A stretch of 64,000 bases of DNA from contig BCHH01000007.1 in NCBI GenBank assembly GCA_001599595.1, positions 1,829,785-1,893,784 of the forward strand, in the 5' to 3' direction. A program made the position numbers and the translations under genes. The stretch comes from Beverwykella pulmonaria (taxonomy: Eukaryota; Ascomycota; Dothideomycetes; Pleosporales; Melanommataceae). The notes beneath the pieces are model-generated. The model ran no database searches and was not told the DNA's origin. It was given only the letters and a program-made list of their open reading frames with translations. Shown here in pieces: positions 1-12,624 of the stretch (position 1 is its first letter; the number at the start of each line of letters is the position of its first letter).

Positions 1-957
1 TGAGATTGATAGTTGTGGAGGCGTGACATGTGCCATTGAGGGAGCAGTATGCTACGTTGCCGCCGCCGAGGATAGGATCGAATTGTTTGCGCTGTGTTGT
101 CAGTGCTTTGCAAAACAGGATGAAGATTAAAGGTAGCACGCACTAAGCCGACTGAGCCGCAAGCGCAAACAAATTAGTATATCAAGTTGACATATATGAG
201 TACGAATTGCGTACCTTTCTTAGAGTGGTCATTGGACACCACAAACGCCCCGTCCCCAATGATTGCCACGCGATTCGGCGACCAAACTTCTGGCGATGCT
301 ACCGTTCTTAAATGCTGCATCGTGCTTTCCCCTCTTTTCATCTCAAAAATATCGATGGTCGCGTTAGCCCCAATCTTCAACGGATCAATATACTTCTTCT
401 CCGCATCGACTGGAGGACGTTGGTTGATGAGGTAAAAATGAATAGTGGACGCATCAACAACTTCCGCATCGAACCCCACAAGATCTAAAGTTTCATCGCC
501 TACTCCTGTCGCCCCAGCGTATCCTACGGGCTTGATGGGCCGCAATCCAAAGAGGCCGTCTGCACCGGGGGAGTCGATGTCGAGGATCATGAGCTCAGAG
601 CCTCCGGGTCGGCGTCCGGAAATGTTCAGCTTGTTCATTCTACACACGATCAGTTCACGACTTTAGACCGGATAACTGGTATAGCTTCGTTATTTGAACT
701 TACGCTTGATTCCATTCAACCCTTGCTGTTGTACCGGTGCACGCAGCATAGAGCGCTCGCGCTTCATCATCCAACCATATATCTTCACATCCAGCGAGCC
801 TTTCATGTTCGATCCGTCGACAGGAGTATGGGAAGTCTTCGATCGGCTGAATAACGCGACGAATTCCAAATGTAACGAAAAGAATATCTTTAAGAAATAG
901 TTGGTAGAGTGAAGCTGATAGTAGCACAAAAGCGGAAATATAGGTAGTTAGAGACAT
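1..957 (-). CDS. Paraoxonase/arylesterase-like lactonase, C-terminal part off the window
   Basis: Calcium-dependent six-bladed beta-propeller esterase/lactonase of the serum paraoxonase (PON) type. Exons on the minus strand: 957-704, 639-215 and 105 to beyond base 1; introns 703-640 and 214-106 have GT-AG ends and the frame is kept. The start at 957 gives a hydrophobic N-terminal anchor (residues about 3-25), as in PON proteins. Family-like stretches are GCEDIWLD, SGRRPGG, GLRPIKPVGYAGATG, FDAEVVDAS, FYLINQRPP, SPNRVAIIGDGAFVVSNDH and, in the third exon, FDPILGGGNVAYC. The NDH segment carries residues that in PONs bind the propeller calcium. The remaining blades lie outside the window. The natural substrate cannot be read from the sequence. 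Confidence 0.85.
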
Positions 958-1999
958 CTTGGGCTTCGAACTGAATGTGAAGATAATGGGTAAATTTGGA
1001 GAGGAGCCTAGAAATGGGGAAGAGTAAGAAGCAGAAGAGGAAAGACAACAAGGTTGAATGTGGGGATATGGCAAAGTCCACTCTCCTTCGCTACACGTCA
1101 GACTCGACAAGAATCCTCCGCTTGGCCCTCCAGTCCCCTCCCGGGCGAAGATACCGGTTAAACTGCCCGATTTTCCTTACCGTAAGCTCAAGGAGGAAGG
1201 GCCATGATCACCGACTTTCAGCACCATAGAAAATTTATCTCTAATACTGGCACAGGAAGGGAAGGAAACAGTATAATAATTCCCTGAACGGTTCGATACG
1301 AAATGGAACGGGTCATTCTGCCTCCACATGTGAAGTTTTAGTGAAGACCCTAGGAGCACAGGGTTTCCACGGCCTTTTGACGCTTGAAAATTCCTCCTGT
1401 GGGGATTCAGACTTTGCATATTGTACGACCGATGTCGAACGTACCACACTTCACTGCACAACATGGCAGATGAATTTTTGGAGTGTTGAAGAAATGCATG
1501 GCTGGTGGTCAATTTTGGGTATTGTGCTGAATAATCATGCGCTAAGCAGGCGTCAAGCAGGAGCTTCCCCACGTTGAGAGGGCCAACTTCTAAACCCAAC
1601 ACCAACCTCTGTGGTCGGAGGGACAGTACTTACTGATTTCTCGTCTGCAAACTCTTCCATACTCGCAATCCGTCTTCCTAAACCAGAGCTCGACTGTCAA
1701 ATAGGACGTACAGTGCTTACTTGCAGGCACAGAGAAACATCTTATCATGAGTTGCCGGCTGCAGGTCCTAGATATAGCTGAGGCCGCTGCGACACGGACA
1801 CGAAATACGATAATATGGCATAACCTGCCGAGGGTATCATCAGCTGCAATTTCAGCTCTAACTTCAGCCAACCCCATGCTTTGTAACGTCTTGCTTTGGA
1901 ACTTGGAAATAAGAGCCCATGCATACCCATCCCCATACATATGAACAGAACTCCCACCATTCATTCCACATCCACTTCCCTTACCTCCCTCGATACATC
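958..1999. other. Intergenic, nothing recognised
   Basis: About 1 kb between the divergent paraoxonase-like gene and the DUF3303 gene, presumably carrying both promoters. ORFs on both strands translate to composition-random peptides without family motifs. Confidence 0.5.
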
Positions 2000-2278
2000 A
2001 TGCTCTACCACATCCACGAAACCTTCCTCGTCCCCGCAACCCAAATCTATGCACGCTTAGCCACCCACGGCCGCCAATTCCCCGAAGGCCTTCATTATAT
2101 CTCAAGCTGGGTCAGCGACGACCTGACACATTGCTTTCAAGTTATGGAGACGGAGAAACGGGAGTTGCTGGACGAGTGGATGAGGAATTGGGAGGACCTG
2201 GTCAGATTTGAGGTCACGGTGGTGGTCAGCTCGGAGGAGGCGAGGGGGAGAGTCGCGGCGATAGTAGATAAGGAATAG
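2000..2278 (+). CDS. DUF3303 family protein
   Basis: Single-exon gene of 92 codons. The ATG at 2000 (MLYHIHETFL) was chosen because fungal DUF3303 proteins begin this way; an earlier in-frame ATG at 1919 only adds a His-rich stretch. Conserved-looking parts are RQFPEGLHYISSW, DLTHCFQVMET, LLDEWMRNWEDLVRFEV. The family is a small, probably dimeric alpha/beta (ferredoxin-like) domain of unknown function. No signal peptide or membrane segment is visible, so a cytosolic location is likely. Confidence 0.8.
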   Translation: MLYHIHETFLVPATQIYARLATHGRQFPEGLHYISSWVSDDLTHCFQVMETEKRELLDEWMRNWEDLVRFEVTVVVSSEEARGRVAAIVDKE

Positions 2279-2645
2279 TCGTTGGGATCTATTCGGGTTT
2301 TGGGGGGATTGAGGATAGCAGACGAGGATAAGTTCTGGTCTTCTTAGCCTGTACTGGGATTGGGTCTACAGTAATGTCTTCTATTTGTGCAGAAAATCTC
2401 GTCTCGTATGTAGATTAAAATGTTGCGTTGATCCCAAAGCGGGTTGGATGGTGGCGGTGGCTTTGCAGAAACACCGCCCAATCATATTCCCACAGCCGAC
2501 AACGTCTCCCGAATCCTAGTCACAGATCACACTACGATCGTATCCGGCACGCCATCACGAAACCTCAAAGGTCGACTTCAGTCCTCAGGCACATCTTCTC
2601 CCTTTCCACAATACCGGCTCCATACACCTCTTATCAACCACGATC
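2279..2645. other. Intergenic, promoter/UTR of the DUF6601 gene
   Basis: 367 bp between two same-strand genes. The last 200 bp are pyrimidine-rich, as is common in fungal 5' leaders. No gene seen. Confidence 0.5.
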
Positions 2646-3791
2646 ATGGTTGAAGACAGTCCAATCAGTTCCATATCTCCAGCACCAACATACATCACTT
2701 TCCCCACACGTTCCAGCACCACAGAAACCTCCGCACCATCATGGCCCACCACGCCACCATTCCATAAACAACACCAACTCTGCGCAGACCTGGACTACAC
2801 ATACACCACCTCCCCACCCCCATCGAGCCCCTTTCCTCCCTCGGAAAAACTGCGCCATCTAACCAGCACTGGCCCCTACCAAACCCTCCCGGACGCCCCC
2901 CGCATTTCTCTAACCAACCCCCACAACATCCTCCCTTACTGCCTCTCTGACCTTGATACGCCCTCCCTCAATGCCCTCGGCTCAAAGCTATTGTGGGTCG
3001 CGCCAACCTTAACGATAAAACCGCTCAGCTTGCAAGTCACGCTCGAGCGACAAATCTGTGTGACGGAAAACGCTTCCATGCACTGCCTCTGGACCGACAA
3101 CATTATATTCCTAAAGCCCCTGCCTGCATATCTCTGCTCGTACGCATTCTGGGAGTACCTCCTTGACACCTCCGCCGGCTCGATCGAGGATGGTGAGCGG
3201 GAAAGACTAGTCGCGACGGCCCTGGGGTTTCTGAAGACCTACGCCGAGCTGGTGCAGCGGCGATCCGACTTCAACTTCGCCGTGAGGCATGGTCTCCTGC
3301 CATCGATAGCAGGTAATGAGATTACATTCGAGAGATTTATTTATTTCATCTCGTGCTTCGACGACCTCCCCGACAAGTGTATCTCGATCCGCTGGCGCTT
3401 CGGCGAGCTCACTCTCGACGCAGTAAACTTTCACTCTGCGGTCTTTCTCCGCCACTTCCACCTCAACCGCTACGAGTCGCGGTACGCGGCGTACTTTCAA
3501 CGCTTTTTCCCCGTCGTGCTGTTCATGTTTGCGTTGTTCAGCGTCATGCTCAGTGCCATGCAGGTCATTATCGCCGCCAGGCAGTTATGGGAGACTGATA
3601 ATAAGGGGTTAAAGAGAACATTAGGAGTTTTCGTGTGGTTTGGAACAGAGGCGATTGGGTGGAGTATTGCGTTTGGGGCGCTTTTTGTGGTGTGGTGGAT
3701 CACGATTAGTTCGAGCGAGGGGTGGAAGAGACATGGATTGCAGAGGAAGATGAAGAAGAGGTTGGAGAGGGAAGAGGGAGGAACCCCTTGA
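2646..3791 (+). CDS. DUF6601 membrane protein
   Basis: Intronless gene of 381 aa. The first ~85 residues are Ser/Thr/Pro-rich and probably disordered. The globular part (from about residue 95) contains the segments HCLWTDNIIFLKPLPAYL, AFWEYLLD, ALGFLKTYAELVQRRSDFN, RWRFGELTLDAVNFHSAVFL and YFQRFFPVVLFMFAL that I associate with the fungal DUF6601 family. Two hydrophobic segments near residues 283-305 and 330-352 are predicted to span a membrane, followed by a short basic tail. Function unknown; such proteins are sometimes mislabelled subtilisin-like, for which I see no catalytic motif. Confidence 0.75.
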   Translation: MVEDSPISSISPAPTYITFPTRSSTTETSAPSWPTTPPFHKQHQLCADLDYTYTTSPPPSSPFPPSEKLRHLTSTGPYQTLPDAPRISLTNPHNILPYCLSDLDTPSLNALGSKLLWVAPTLTIKPLSLQVTLERQICVTENASMHCLWTDNIIFLKPLPAYLCSYAFWEYLLDTSAGSIEDGERERLVATALGFLKTYAELVQRRSDFNFAVRHGLLPSIAGNEITFERFIYFISCFDDLPDKCISIRWRFGELTLDAVNFHSAVFLRHFHLNRYESRYAAYFQRFFPVVLFMFALFSVMLSAMQVIIAARQLWETDNKGLKRTLGVFVWFGTEAIGWSIAFGALFVVWWITISSSEGWKRHGLQRKMKKRLEREEGGTP

Positions 3792-4148
3792 GGGACGAAG
3801 TAAGGAATCGAATCAGACATTGCTAGAAATGGAAATGAGTAAATATTAAACCAAACTAATTTCACATCCATCCCTAAACCTCAGCGCTGAAAGAACTATC
3901 CGTACAAAATTGACATCCTGGACACCGAACCTCAAAGAAAAAGACAAGTAGCCAGCCAGCTTTTCTCAGAACGCCGTGAGGTAAGGGTCAAGTTCCCAAC
4001 ACCCCTAACACCCAAGGTATCCCGGCGCCAAGCTGAAATGAAACGAGCTAGGAAAACTGTGTAGTAGACATGGAGGACAAACAAAAGGAGACGCACAAGA
4101 AGTGTTTGAACTCCACTGTCTCCAACCTACTCATCCTGCCATAATCCC
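3792..4148. other. Intergenic between convergent genes
   Basis: About 360 bp holding the two 3' UTRs of the DUF6601 gene and STU1. Nothing else seen. Confidence 0.5.
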
Positions 4149-7100
4149 CTAAGCCTTCTCCCGCTTAGCAAGATAATACGTCAATAGATTTAGATGCTGT
4201 TCTCTAGCGCCGGCAACGGCCTTCCAAAATGCCTGTTTCTCGCCGCCAATCCGCTCATGCAGAGCAATGCAGACCTCGACATCGGCCTTGCGGACATCTG
4301 GATCCAAATCGTCCAAACACCTTACAGCTAACTTCCCAAGTCGAGCTGTCTGTTCCGTAGAGAGCGGGACATTCTTCTGTCCAGAGATCTGGATGAGAGA
4401 GGAGAGCGTGGTGAGCGCCATCGTAGTTGTGCGGTTCGACATGTACGAGTTGGAGCCAACAGATGACTTCGAGTTGGGTGATGAAGTCGGTGTTGAGGCG
4501 GGTATGTCTTCGATGAGGGCAAGAACTGCCTCGAGGCAGTCCAATGTTTGACCATATTTGATAATCTCATCGGCGGTGGCCTCCAAATCTGTTGCAATGT
4601 GTGATGTGTTCTCATACTGAGACTTGGTCCGCAAGACTGTGCATAGGACACGTGAGAAGTACGTAGCGGTCTCTTTGCGGTAGAGAGAAAGCAAAGCACG
4701 GATGGTTGCCAGGGCCTGGGTTTTCAAGTTCGCCACCTTCATAGGTGGGGCTTTCAAAACTTCGGCAGGGGTCTCGAGAAAATCGAGAGAGGCTAGGAGA
4801 AGTTCTCCGAACTTTTCATCGTCGATGCCCCAGATCTCTTGGTTCGATCTGACCATGTCCTGCAAGCGACGGAACATGTGTGCCTCGACAGTTCGGCTGC
4901 GGATCTTGTTGATGCCGCTGATGAGCAATTGCCTGTTCTTCAGTACTTCAGATCGGTTTACGTCATTGCTATCTGCATGCATAACGCTTCCAGTGCTTGT
5001 TGTCTTATGGTGGCCGCGAATACGTTGTTCTGTCGCGGCACCCATCATGGTGTCACTGTTAGAACCCTCGCTCTGTCTGCGTTCAAGATTCTTCTCGTTC
5101 AAGGGTAATTCTTCAAGCACGGGCTTCTTGGACGCCATGGGTGAAGCGCCACGCTCGTCACCAACGAATGGATCTTCGTAGACGTGGACTTCTTCCTGGG
5201 TGTCCGTGCCCCGAGTGCTCGGGAGATCTGGTGACCTCATACGAGGGCTTCGTGTTCCAAGAGACATGCCATTCATATCACCGATAGATCTTGGACTCTT
5301 GAGTGGCGAAACATGAGGGCTAGGTGCTAGTCGGCTAGGTGACGGTGTCGGCTTTGGAGGGCTACGCTGTGCTTGTTGCGTTGGGGGACGAGCAAGGCTT
5401 GGGATAACCATTGTGAAGTTGTCATCGTCACCTATATCAAGCGCGTCATTGTCAACAGGCATGTGCGCTTCCAATCCATTTCTCTGCCGGAATGGAATAA
5501 CACCCGAGTCAGGGTGACTTTGTGACCGGACGAATGGCTTTACCATTGTCAAATCTTCATCCTTGGAATGGCTAACCGCCGGGCTTGCATGTCGAGCACT
5601 CGCATTAGGCGTCTTGCGAGTGGTCGCGGGCTCACCTAGCCTAGACTTGCTCCGGATGGGACTGACATTCGGGCTGTTCTGGGTCAGAGCGCGTGGCCTG
5701 GTCGTGCTCTTGGGAACGGATTTCTTCACCGTGGTGGCTGCTGGTGTTTTCTCCGGAGTCATAGATGGTGTCACATTCTTACCAGCACGCCTCCCGTACG
5801 GGTCGGCGGTTGCAGGTCTCACCAACTCAGGTCGGCGAATGGGCCGACGAGCCGTTCCACCCATCAGTGACCCTGTTCCACTCTGGTTTGCTCCAAGTGC
5901 GGATTTCGTTACCGAGTTTCCATGTGCAGAGGGCGGTCGTGCGAAGCCCGACGATGCAGTCGATGCATTGGACGCGGTTCTCGATCCTGTTGATTTCGCT
6001 GAAAGCGATTTCACTGGTGAGTAACTTGCTTGAGCAGAACTGGGACGCTCGAGAACACCTTTAGCAGCAGCAGCCAATCTTGCTCTCTTCTGTTCGGCAA
6101 TCTTCTCTTTCAGTGCGTTGCGAGCGGTTCCAGCACTCGCACCAACGGATTTGGAGAATGAGGCAACACTCGTCTGTGATGAGGCCAGTGAGGCGTTCGG
6201 GTTGTTGGGGTCTTTTTCTAGTCCCTTCTTTTCTCTTGTCTCAAATGTGTCGAACATGCTGGTACCACATTAGCACTGGTTCTCTGTTAACGACGAGGGA
6301 GCATACGCTGCAGCTTTCTGGGGCCATACTCCGGCAAACGCCCAGTACGTGCTTCGGTACGCTTCACGAACTTTCGGGTTGGCATCCGCAACACTCTTCT
6401 TGATGATCTTCTCCAGCGTCTCTAGGCCTCCAGAGTGCTCAATCTGTGCTTTGTGCTTTCGAATCAGAGTCGTTACCCAGTTAGCAGAGAAAGTGCGGGG
6501 TTGCACATTTTTGTCTTGAGAAGCATAGGACAGGTGGTGCAGCAGTCGCCCGGAGTAGGAGACGTGGGAGAAAATCACTTCCACAGTAGCGTTTCCGTTT
6601 TGCGCCGCAATGTTCTTGGTTGCTCCACACATCTTGATGAAGTTCTGGAGCAAGATCTCGACCCAAGGATCAATCGCCGAGCTAAGCGTCTTTGCGAGTT
6701 CCTGAATGAGTAGACATCCGTTCGTGGACATGGTCGTTCGCAGGGTGTTGGCGACCTTCAGGATGCCGTCCAGCATCGACTTGATGCCGGCTATAAACAC
6801 AGTATGGAACTCGGACGGCGCATTGCCTTTGAGAATGCGGCGCAGCTTGGTCGTTCCCTTGTCTCGTGCCAGCCAATTTGTCTCGGATTCTTTTCCTTCG
6901 AACGCCGGTGCCATTGCGCGGAACACGTCTTCTAGTTCTCGCGCGGTATATATGTGGAGGGGGTCCATTGAGACTACCTCGGCGGGCGGGGCTACCTCGT
7001 CGGCGATTCCAACATCGGGCTGTAGCGACTCTGCTCGTGACGTAGGGATCGGTCGTGACGGAGGAGGTGGTGGTGGTGGCGCCATTTCCGCCTCTGCATT

Positions 7101-7902
7101 GGCAACGTCGTCGAGGTGGGAGTTAATGTAGGTTGCAATCGTCTTGCGGACGTTGGTGGCAATCAGCTGCTTCTTTAGGTTCACGATCGCGTGTTCTGGC
7201 GCGCTCCTGCTCTGGTGTCAGTATTGTGTCCCCCTGAGGTTGCTTTTGCGCGACGCACCGGAAGAGCTCTACCACGGCGGTTTTGGCCGTCTCGCGGACC
7301 ACGGGATCGGCATCTTCGAGATTGGCCACGAGCAGCGGAACGAAGGTACGGAACGGAAGGCCCTCAGATTTGTTCATCTACATGCGAACGTATGTTAGAC
7401 TCGCGCCTCTCTCTCTCTCTAGCAGCACAGTAATGTGACCCACCTTGACGAGCCATTGCATCGACACTTCCTTGGCGCGCGGGTTGGCACCCTTCATGGC
7501 ATTTTCGCGCATCAGCGTCTCGACGTCGGTCTGGAGCAGCGGATAGAGGTCTGCGAAGATCTGGGCTGCGGCATTGCGGTGGCTCTCGCGCGCATCGCCG
7601 AGACGGTCGAGCAGGACGGAGAGGAGACTGTGCGAGTGCGAGGTGAGAATGGCTGTCTGTCTCTGCAGCACGAGACGCTTGATGAAGTGGCTGAGTGTGG
7701 AGAAGCCGGTGGAGACGAGGGCGGCCGAGGTGTTGGCGCTGATGGCAATGCGGATGCACTCGAAGATGGGGGCCTGGGCGCTGTCGGGGACGCGATTGTG
7801 CTTGATGCCGGACTTGAGGTTGTTAAACAGCTGCAGACGGGTGTCGACCTGGGTCGAGGGCTTCTTGAGCGCGGCGAGGAGGGCGGCGGCCTGGTCCTCC
7901 AT
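4149..7902 (-). CDS. STU1: STU1, CLASP-family microtubule plus-end/spindle protein
   Basis: Microtubule-binding CLASP protein that stabilises spindle microtubules. Exons on the minus strand: 7902-7444, 7377-7259, 7206-6307 and 6258-4149; introns of 66, 52 and 48 nt with GT-AG ends; 1,195 codons in frame. The 52-nt intron (7258-7207) explains an apparent frameshift after VVELFR. A HEAT/TOG-like N-terminal domain (about residues 1-190) is followed by a short linker with seven prolines (about 232-240), a CLASP_N domain (about 284-500, with LIRKHKAQIEHSGGLETLEK and VADANPKVREAYRSTYWAFAG), a long Ser/Pro/Thr-rich basic region full of SP sites typical of mitotic kinase targets, and a C-terminal helical domain ending in ARKREKA-like basic residues. 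Length and layout fit fungal STU1. Confidence 0.9.
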
Positions 7903-8884
7903 GGCAGGCAATGTTATTGTGCGGTGATGGTGGATGAGGGGCACATGTGGGAGTGGGGAGGACTGTGTGTGTATGGTGTTGTTGTGAGGTTGCTGGCGGC
8001 GGCAGGGGTTTGTGGTTAGCGGCTAGGCGCGGGTTCGTTGTCTATGAAACGACTACTCCGCACACCGGCGTCATCCCCACGACACCACCCAACGACCCCT
8101 CGCCGCGTCCAGCGGGCGATTCGAGAGCCAGACGCCTCACTAGGGGCGCGCCGTCCTCCCCAGCTCGATAGCTTAAGCTTACGGCTGAACAAACTTTCCG
8201 GGCTGCCTTTCCCACGCGTTTAGCCTCTTCAGCCCTGCCCCGTCTGCGGAAACACGCAGTTTCTTGCGATTCGATGCGCGTTTTCCGCGTCGGGTCATCA
8301 AGCGTCGCTAACTCTCAGGGTCCGCCAGCGGATTCCAGAATGATGCGGACCTAGCTCTGCGCTATTGTCTTTTCTCCAGCTGAAGAAATCTCACTTCGGG
8401 AAGACTCGCACATTACCTTAATTTTCAATGGGGGAGAGTTTTCGAGTAACAAAATAGATTTATTACTGTGGGTGGGGTCCGCCAAGCACGAACTCAGCCA
8501 CGGTAGTAAGGCCTGATTCCGAATCATTTCTCTCTCCATCAGCACACTAATCAAAACGAACTGCACGACACGGAATCAAGGTGGCTTGTATGGACTTCGC
8601 AGCCATTTGTCACTTCCACGTCCCATTTCTGCTGTCCAAGATCGATCTATCTCCCCTTTTGCGTGTAGGGGTGATACCATTTTGCGTAACACAGAATGCC
8701 GCTTGGGAAGTATTTGTGTTTAACAGATGGCTCTGACCAGTTCAGACCTTCATGTCATAGTATATAAGATGCCTCAGTCTCTGTGTCGGGAGGCCTTCAT
8801 CTCTTAGACTTCAATTCAATCAGTCATTGCAACATCTTCCTATCATCTCTGCTGCCGAATATTTCTCGCACTTGAATCTCGATT
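7903..8884. other. Intergenic between divergent STU1 and MFS transporter
   Basis: About 980 bp containing both promoters. No ORF with family features. A TATA element lies near the MFS side and is listed separately. Confidence 0.5.
8761..8768 (+). promoter_or_regulatory. TATA box of the MFS transporter
   Basis: The sequence TATATAAG lies about 120 bp upstream of the ATG at 8885, a usual distance for a fungal gene with a leader of 80-95 nt. The leader between them is pyrimidine-rich. A clear TATA box suggests an inducible gene. Confidence 0.55.
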
Positions 8885-10679
8885 ATGGCCTCATCGTCTT
8901 TCCCAATGCCTAGCCAAATGGACAACTACGCTGAACACTCTCGCTTGGTCCCCGATCGCGAGAGTGTGGAGACGCAAAAGGTGCCATCGGGGCCTTTGCC
9001 TTCCAACAGCCTCTCGCACACCCTCGGGGCAAGCGACCCTGACAACCCGATGAATTGGCCAACCCATCGAAGAGTGTATACGTCTGCCATAGCTTGGACC
9101 ATGGCGTTCACAGTGTACGTGTTGCTTCTCTGTCTCTGCTTTCATTCGAGTATGGGTTATTGACAAAGCCCCTAGCGCTTTCGGGTTGACGGCATATACC
9201 GCCAGCATCCCTCAAATCATGAAGACATTTGACATTTCCATGACGCAAGCCATTTCCGGCTTCTCGCTCTACCTCTTCGGCATCTTCTTCGCTCCCATAT
9301 ACACGCCTCATCTTTCCGAGCGATTCGGACGCTCGATCATATACTTCATCAGCCTCTTCTGCTGCGGTCTCTTCCACCTCGGCGCCGCCTTCTCGCAGTC
9401 ATATACCAGCCTTGCCGTCTGTCGGTTCTTCGCCGGTCTGGCCGGAGGCCCTTGCCTAGTCTTGATCGAGGGAACATTCGCAGACATCTGGTCTGCGGAG
9501 ACTACGAACACGTACTACGCTTTCCTTGGAGTGGCATCGTACTTTGGCGCATCGAGCGGTAAGTAGTATGCATTCTCGACGTCAAACAAACGCTCACACA
9601 TGTACCTAGGCCCCGTTGTCGGTAATTTTGTCGTCCAAGCAGGAACCTGGAGATGGTCCGAATACACCACTCTCCTACTCATTCTCCTTGTCATCGCCTT
9701 CAGTATCGGCATGCCCGAGACCTACGGCCGCGAGATCTCACGACGCAGAAGCAAGGCTCGCGGGCTCGCTCCCCCTCAACTGCCTCCTGCCGAAAGCGGC
9801 GTTACTGTCGGACAAATGGCCACAATTACTGCTCTAAACCCTCTCAAGCAACTCGTCCTTGAGCCGATCGTCGTGATGATTTCTTTCACACTGGCCTTGA
9901 ATTGGGCAGTCACGTTCCAGTGGTTCATAACCGTCCCCGTCGTGCTACAAACAGTCTACGGATTCTCTCCACAGCGCGCTGGCCTCGCCTTCACTGGCGC
10001 CATTGGCGGTGCATTTCTTGCAGCACTCTGCACGATTGTGGTTGAGCAATCCGTATTCAGATCTTGCAAGACAGTAATGACCATTGAGAAACGCCTCATT
10101 CCAGCCATGTACGGCGGTGTGTTGATGACTGCATCCATCTTCTGGGTTGGATGGACGGCGGATCCAAAGATCAACTATCTTAGTCCAATCTTTGGAACCG
10201 CGGTATTCATATGGGGCGGACTTTCCGTTCTTGTACGTAAATACCTAACACACCTTTATCTGGTGTTGCTAACGGACCGCATAGATCTCGCTCGTCACGT
10301 ACCTCTTTGATGCATACCCGCCGGCAGGTACGCTATCTGCTCTCACGGCTGCTGCATGTACGAGAATCCTAGTAGCGGGTGTCGTCCCGCTCGTCATAGT
10401 TCAAGGTATGTTAGCCTACCCCCTCAACAAACCTTGCCTCTGACAACGTTCATAGCATTTACGCACCTCGGCGGCAACTGGGCACTGAGTATCTTCGGCT
10501 TCATCTCCATTCCTTGCTTGGCCGTCCCATTTGTGTTATATAAGTGGGGTCCAGCCCTGCGTGCTCGAAGCCCTTATTCGAAAAGCATGAGCATTCATAC
10601 CCATATGTCCGTGGCGATGGATACGTTGACGATAGAGACGAGGGATGAGGGGGCTGTCATGCATGGTACTCAAGTGTAG
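8885..10679 (+). CDS. MFS transporter, DHA1 type (multidrug/polyamine-like exporter)
   Basis: Proton-coupled exporter of the major facilitator superfamily, 526 aa. Exons: 8885-9114, 9176-9558, 9610-10232, 10285-10405 and 10456-10679; all introns are GT-AG, 50-61 nt, and frames match. The cytosolic N terminus carries the DPDNPMNWP motif that precedes TM1 in fungal DHA1 transporters (TPO1/FLU1 group). The TM2-TM3 region has FGRSIIYFISLF and the TM4-TM5 region has CRFFAGLAGGPCLVL, followed by GPVVGNFVVQ (motif C-like) and WRWSEYTTL. A central cytosolic loop separates the two six-helix halves. It probably sits in the plasma membrane. Substrate is not readable. The next gene downstream, THI4, is on the same strand but has its own leader, so no functional link is implied. 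Confidence 0.85.
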
Positions 10680-11216
10680 CATGTACTAAGGAGGGTATAT
10701 CCATCTCGCCGATCATTCTAGCGTACCGCTCTTCCTCAGCTCTTCTTTGAGCTTTAGTCCCTTTGAAACTAGAAATGGCTCGGCCAGTTTTATAGTTCGT
10801 TCAAGATCGTTTCCTAGACTACAATCACTTAGATTCAATTGAGTTCTTTCTTCCTATCATACGATCGACTCCGATGTCGCTCAAAGCGCCTATCAATGAC
10901 CTAGACTATTACGAATGGACGTGGCATGTTGATTATAAGCAGTTAAAGTGGGGTACAATACTCACGATCGTTAGCATGACGGGGGTCGCTACCCCGCCTC
11001 AACGGTTGGATCAGTGCGTCGCGTGGGGGGTGTACTTAAAGAGCTTCTACCCCTCTCCTGTACTTCTCCTTCAACAGCCTACTCATACGTTGGCTCTCCA
11101 GTACACTTCCATTGAATCATTTTCGTACTCATTCACCCTTCTAACGGTTATGAGAAGAACTACTAACCACTACGTAGACATAATCTCGAATCTAAAAGTA
11201 AAAACCCGCCACCATC
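10680..11216 (+). other. THI4 promoter region
   Basis: About 540 bp between the MFS gene and the THI4 leader. The long open frame here (10874-11269) has no family features and runs into the riboswitch leader, so I treat it as non-coding. Thiamine-responsive promoter elements could lie here but I cannot identify one with confidence. Confidence 0.45.
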
Positions 11217-11279
11217 ATGCACAAAGACATGTTCTACGCGCGGGCATTATCCCTCAGACATCAAGGTAATTCAGTGTAA
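11217..11279 (+). CDS. Upstream ORF in the THI4 leader
   Basis: A 20-codon ORF starts at the first ATG of the leader with a strong context (CACCATCATG) and ends in TAA at 11277. It encloses a candidate 5' splice site (CAAG/GTAATT at 11266). If that donor is spliced to the AG at 11460-11461, the riboswitch is removed and the uORF gets a different last seven codons, ending just before the THI4 ATG. Fungal thiamine genes are known to couple TPP-riboswitch-controlled splicing to uORF exposure. Here it is inferred from sequence only. Confidence 0.5.
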   Translation: MHKDMFYARALSLRHQGNSV

Positions 11280-11287
11280 AGTATACT

Positions 11288-11416
11288 GAGCATGGACCGG
11301 TGTTCGTTCCCAGCTTCTCTGCTCTCCATTTGCATGGAAAGGGGGAAGCTGGATTCGTTCTGAGATTATACGGTTCCGAACTTGATCTGGATAATACCAG
11401 CGAAAGGACTCATGCC
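11288..11416 (+). promoter_or_regulatory. TPP (THI-box) riboswitch in the THI4 5' leader
   Basis: Thiamine-pyrophosphate aptamer. Visible parts: P1 GCATG (11290-11294) pairing with CATGC (11411-11415); P2 GGACCG (11294-11299) with CGGTTCC (11371-11377); a perfect 8-bp P3 stem CCAGCTTC (11310-11317) with GAAGCTGG (11345-11352), extended as in fungi; the pyrimidine-sensor CTGAGA at 11360-11365; and the P4/P5 block GATCTGGATAATACCAGCGA around 11384-11403, with CTGG and CCAG closing the ATAATA loop. All are invariant in TPP aptamers. Its place between a donor-like GTAATT (11266) and an acceptor-like GATAG (11461) argues for splicing control. Confidence 0.93.
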
Positions 11417-11506
11417 TCCCTTTCCCATGTCCCCCTATTGGGCTGCTTTAACATGTGATAGACTTCAAACGCCCTTTCTCGTAACGTAAGAACGTCTTGA
11501 ACGAAA

Positions 11507-12624
<1,118 letters not shown>

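Noticed and set aside
7184..7377. Apparent frameshift in STU1
   Set aside because: A 52-nt GT-AG intron (7258-7207) restores the frame and the expected protein, so no damage is needed.
10874..11269. 131-codon plus-strand ORF before THI4
   Set aside because: It overlaps the THI4 leader and uORF, has no family motif and no codon pattern like its neighbours; most likely promoter and leader DNA.
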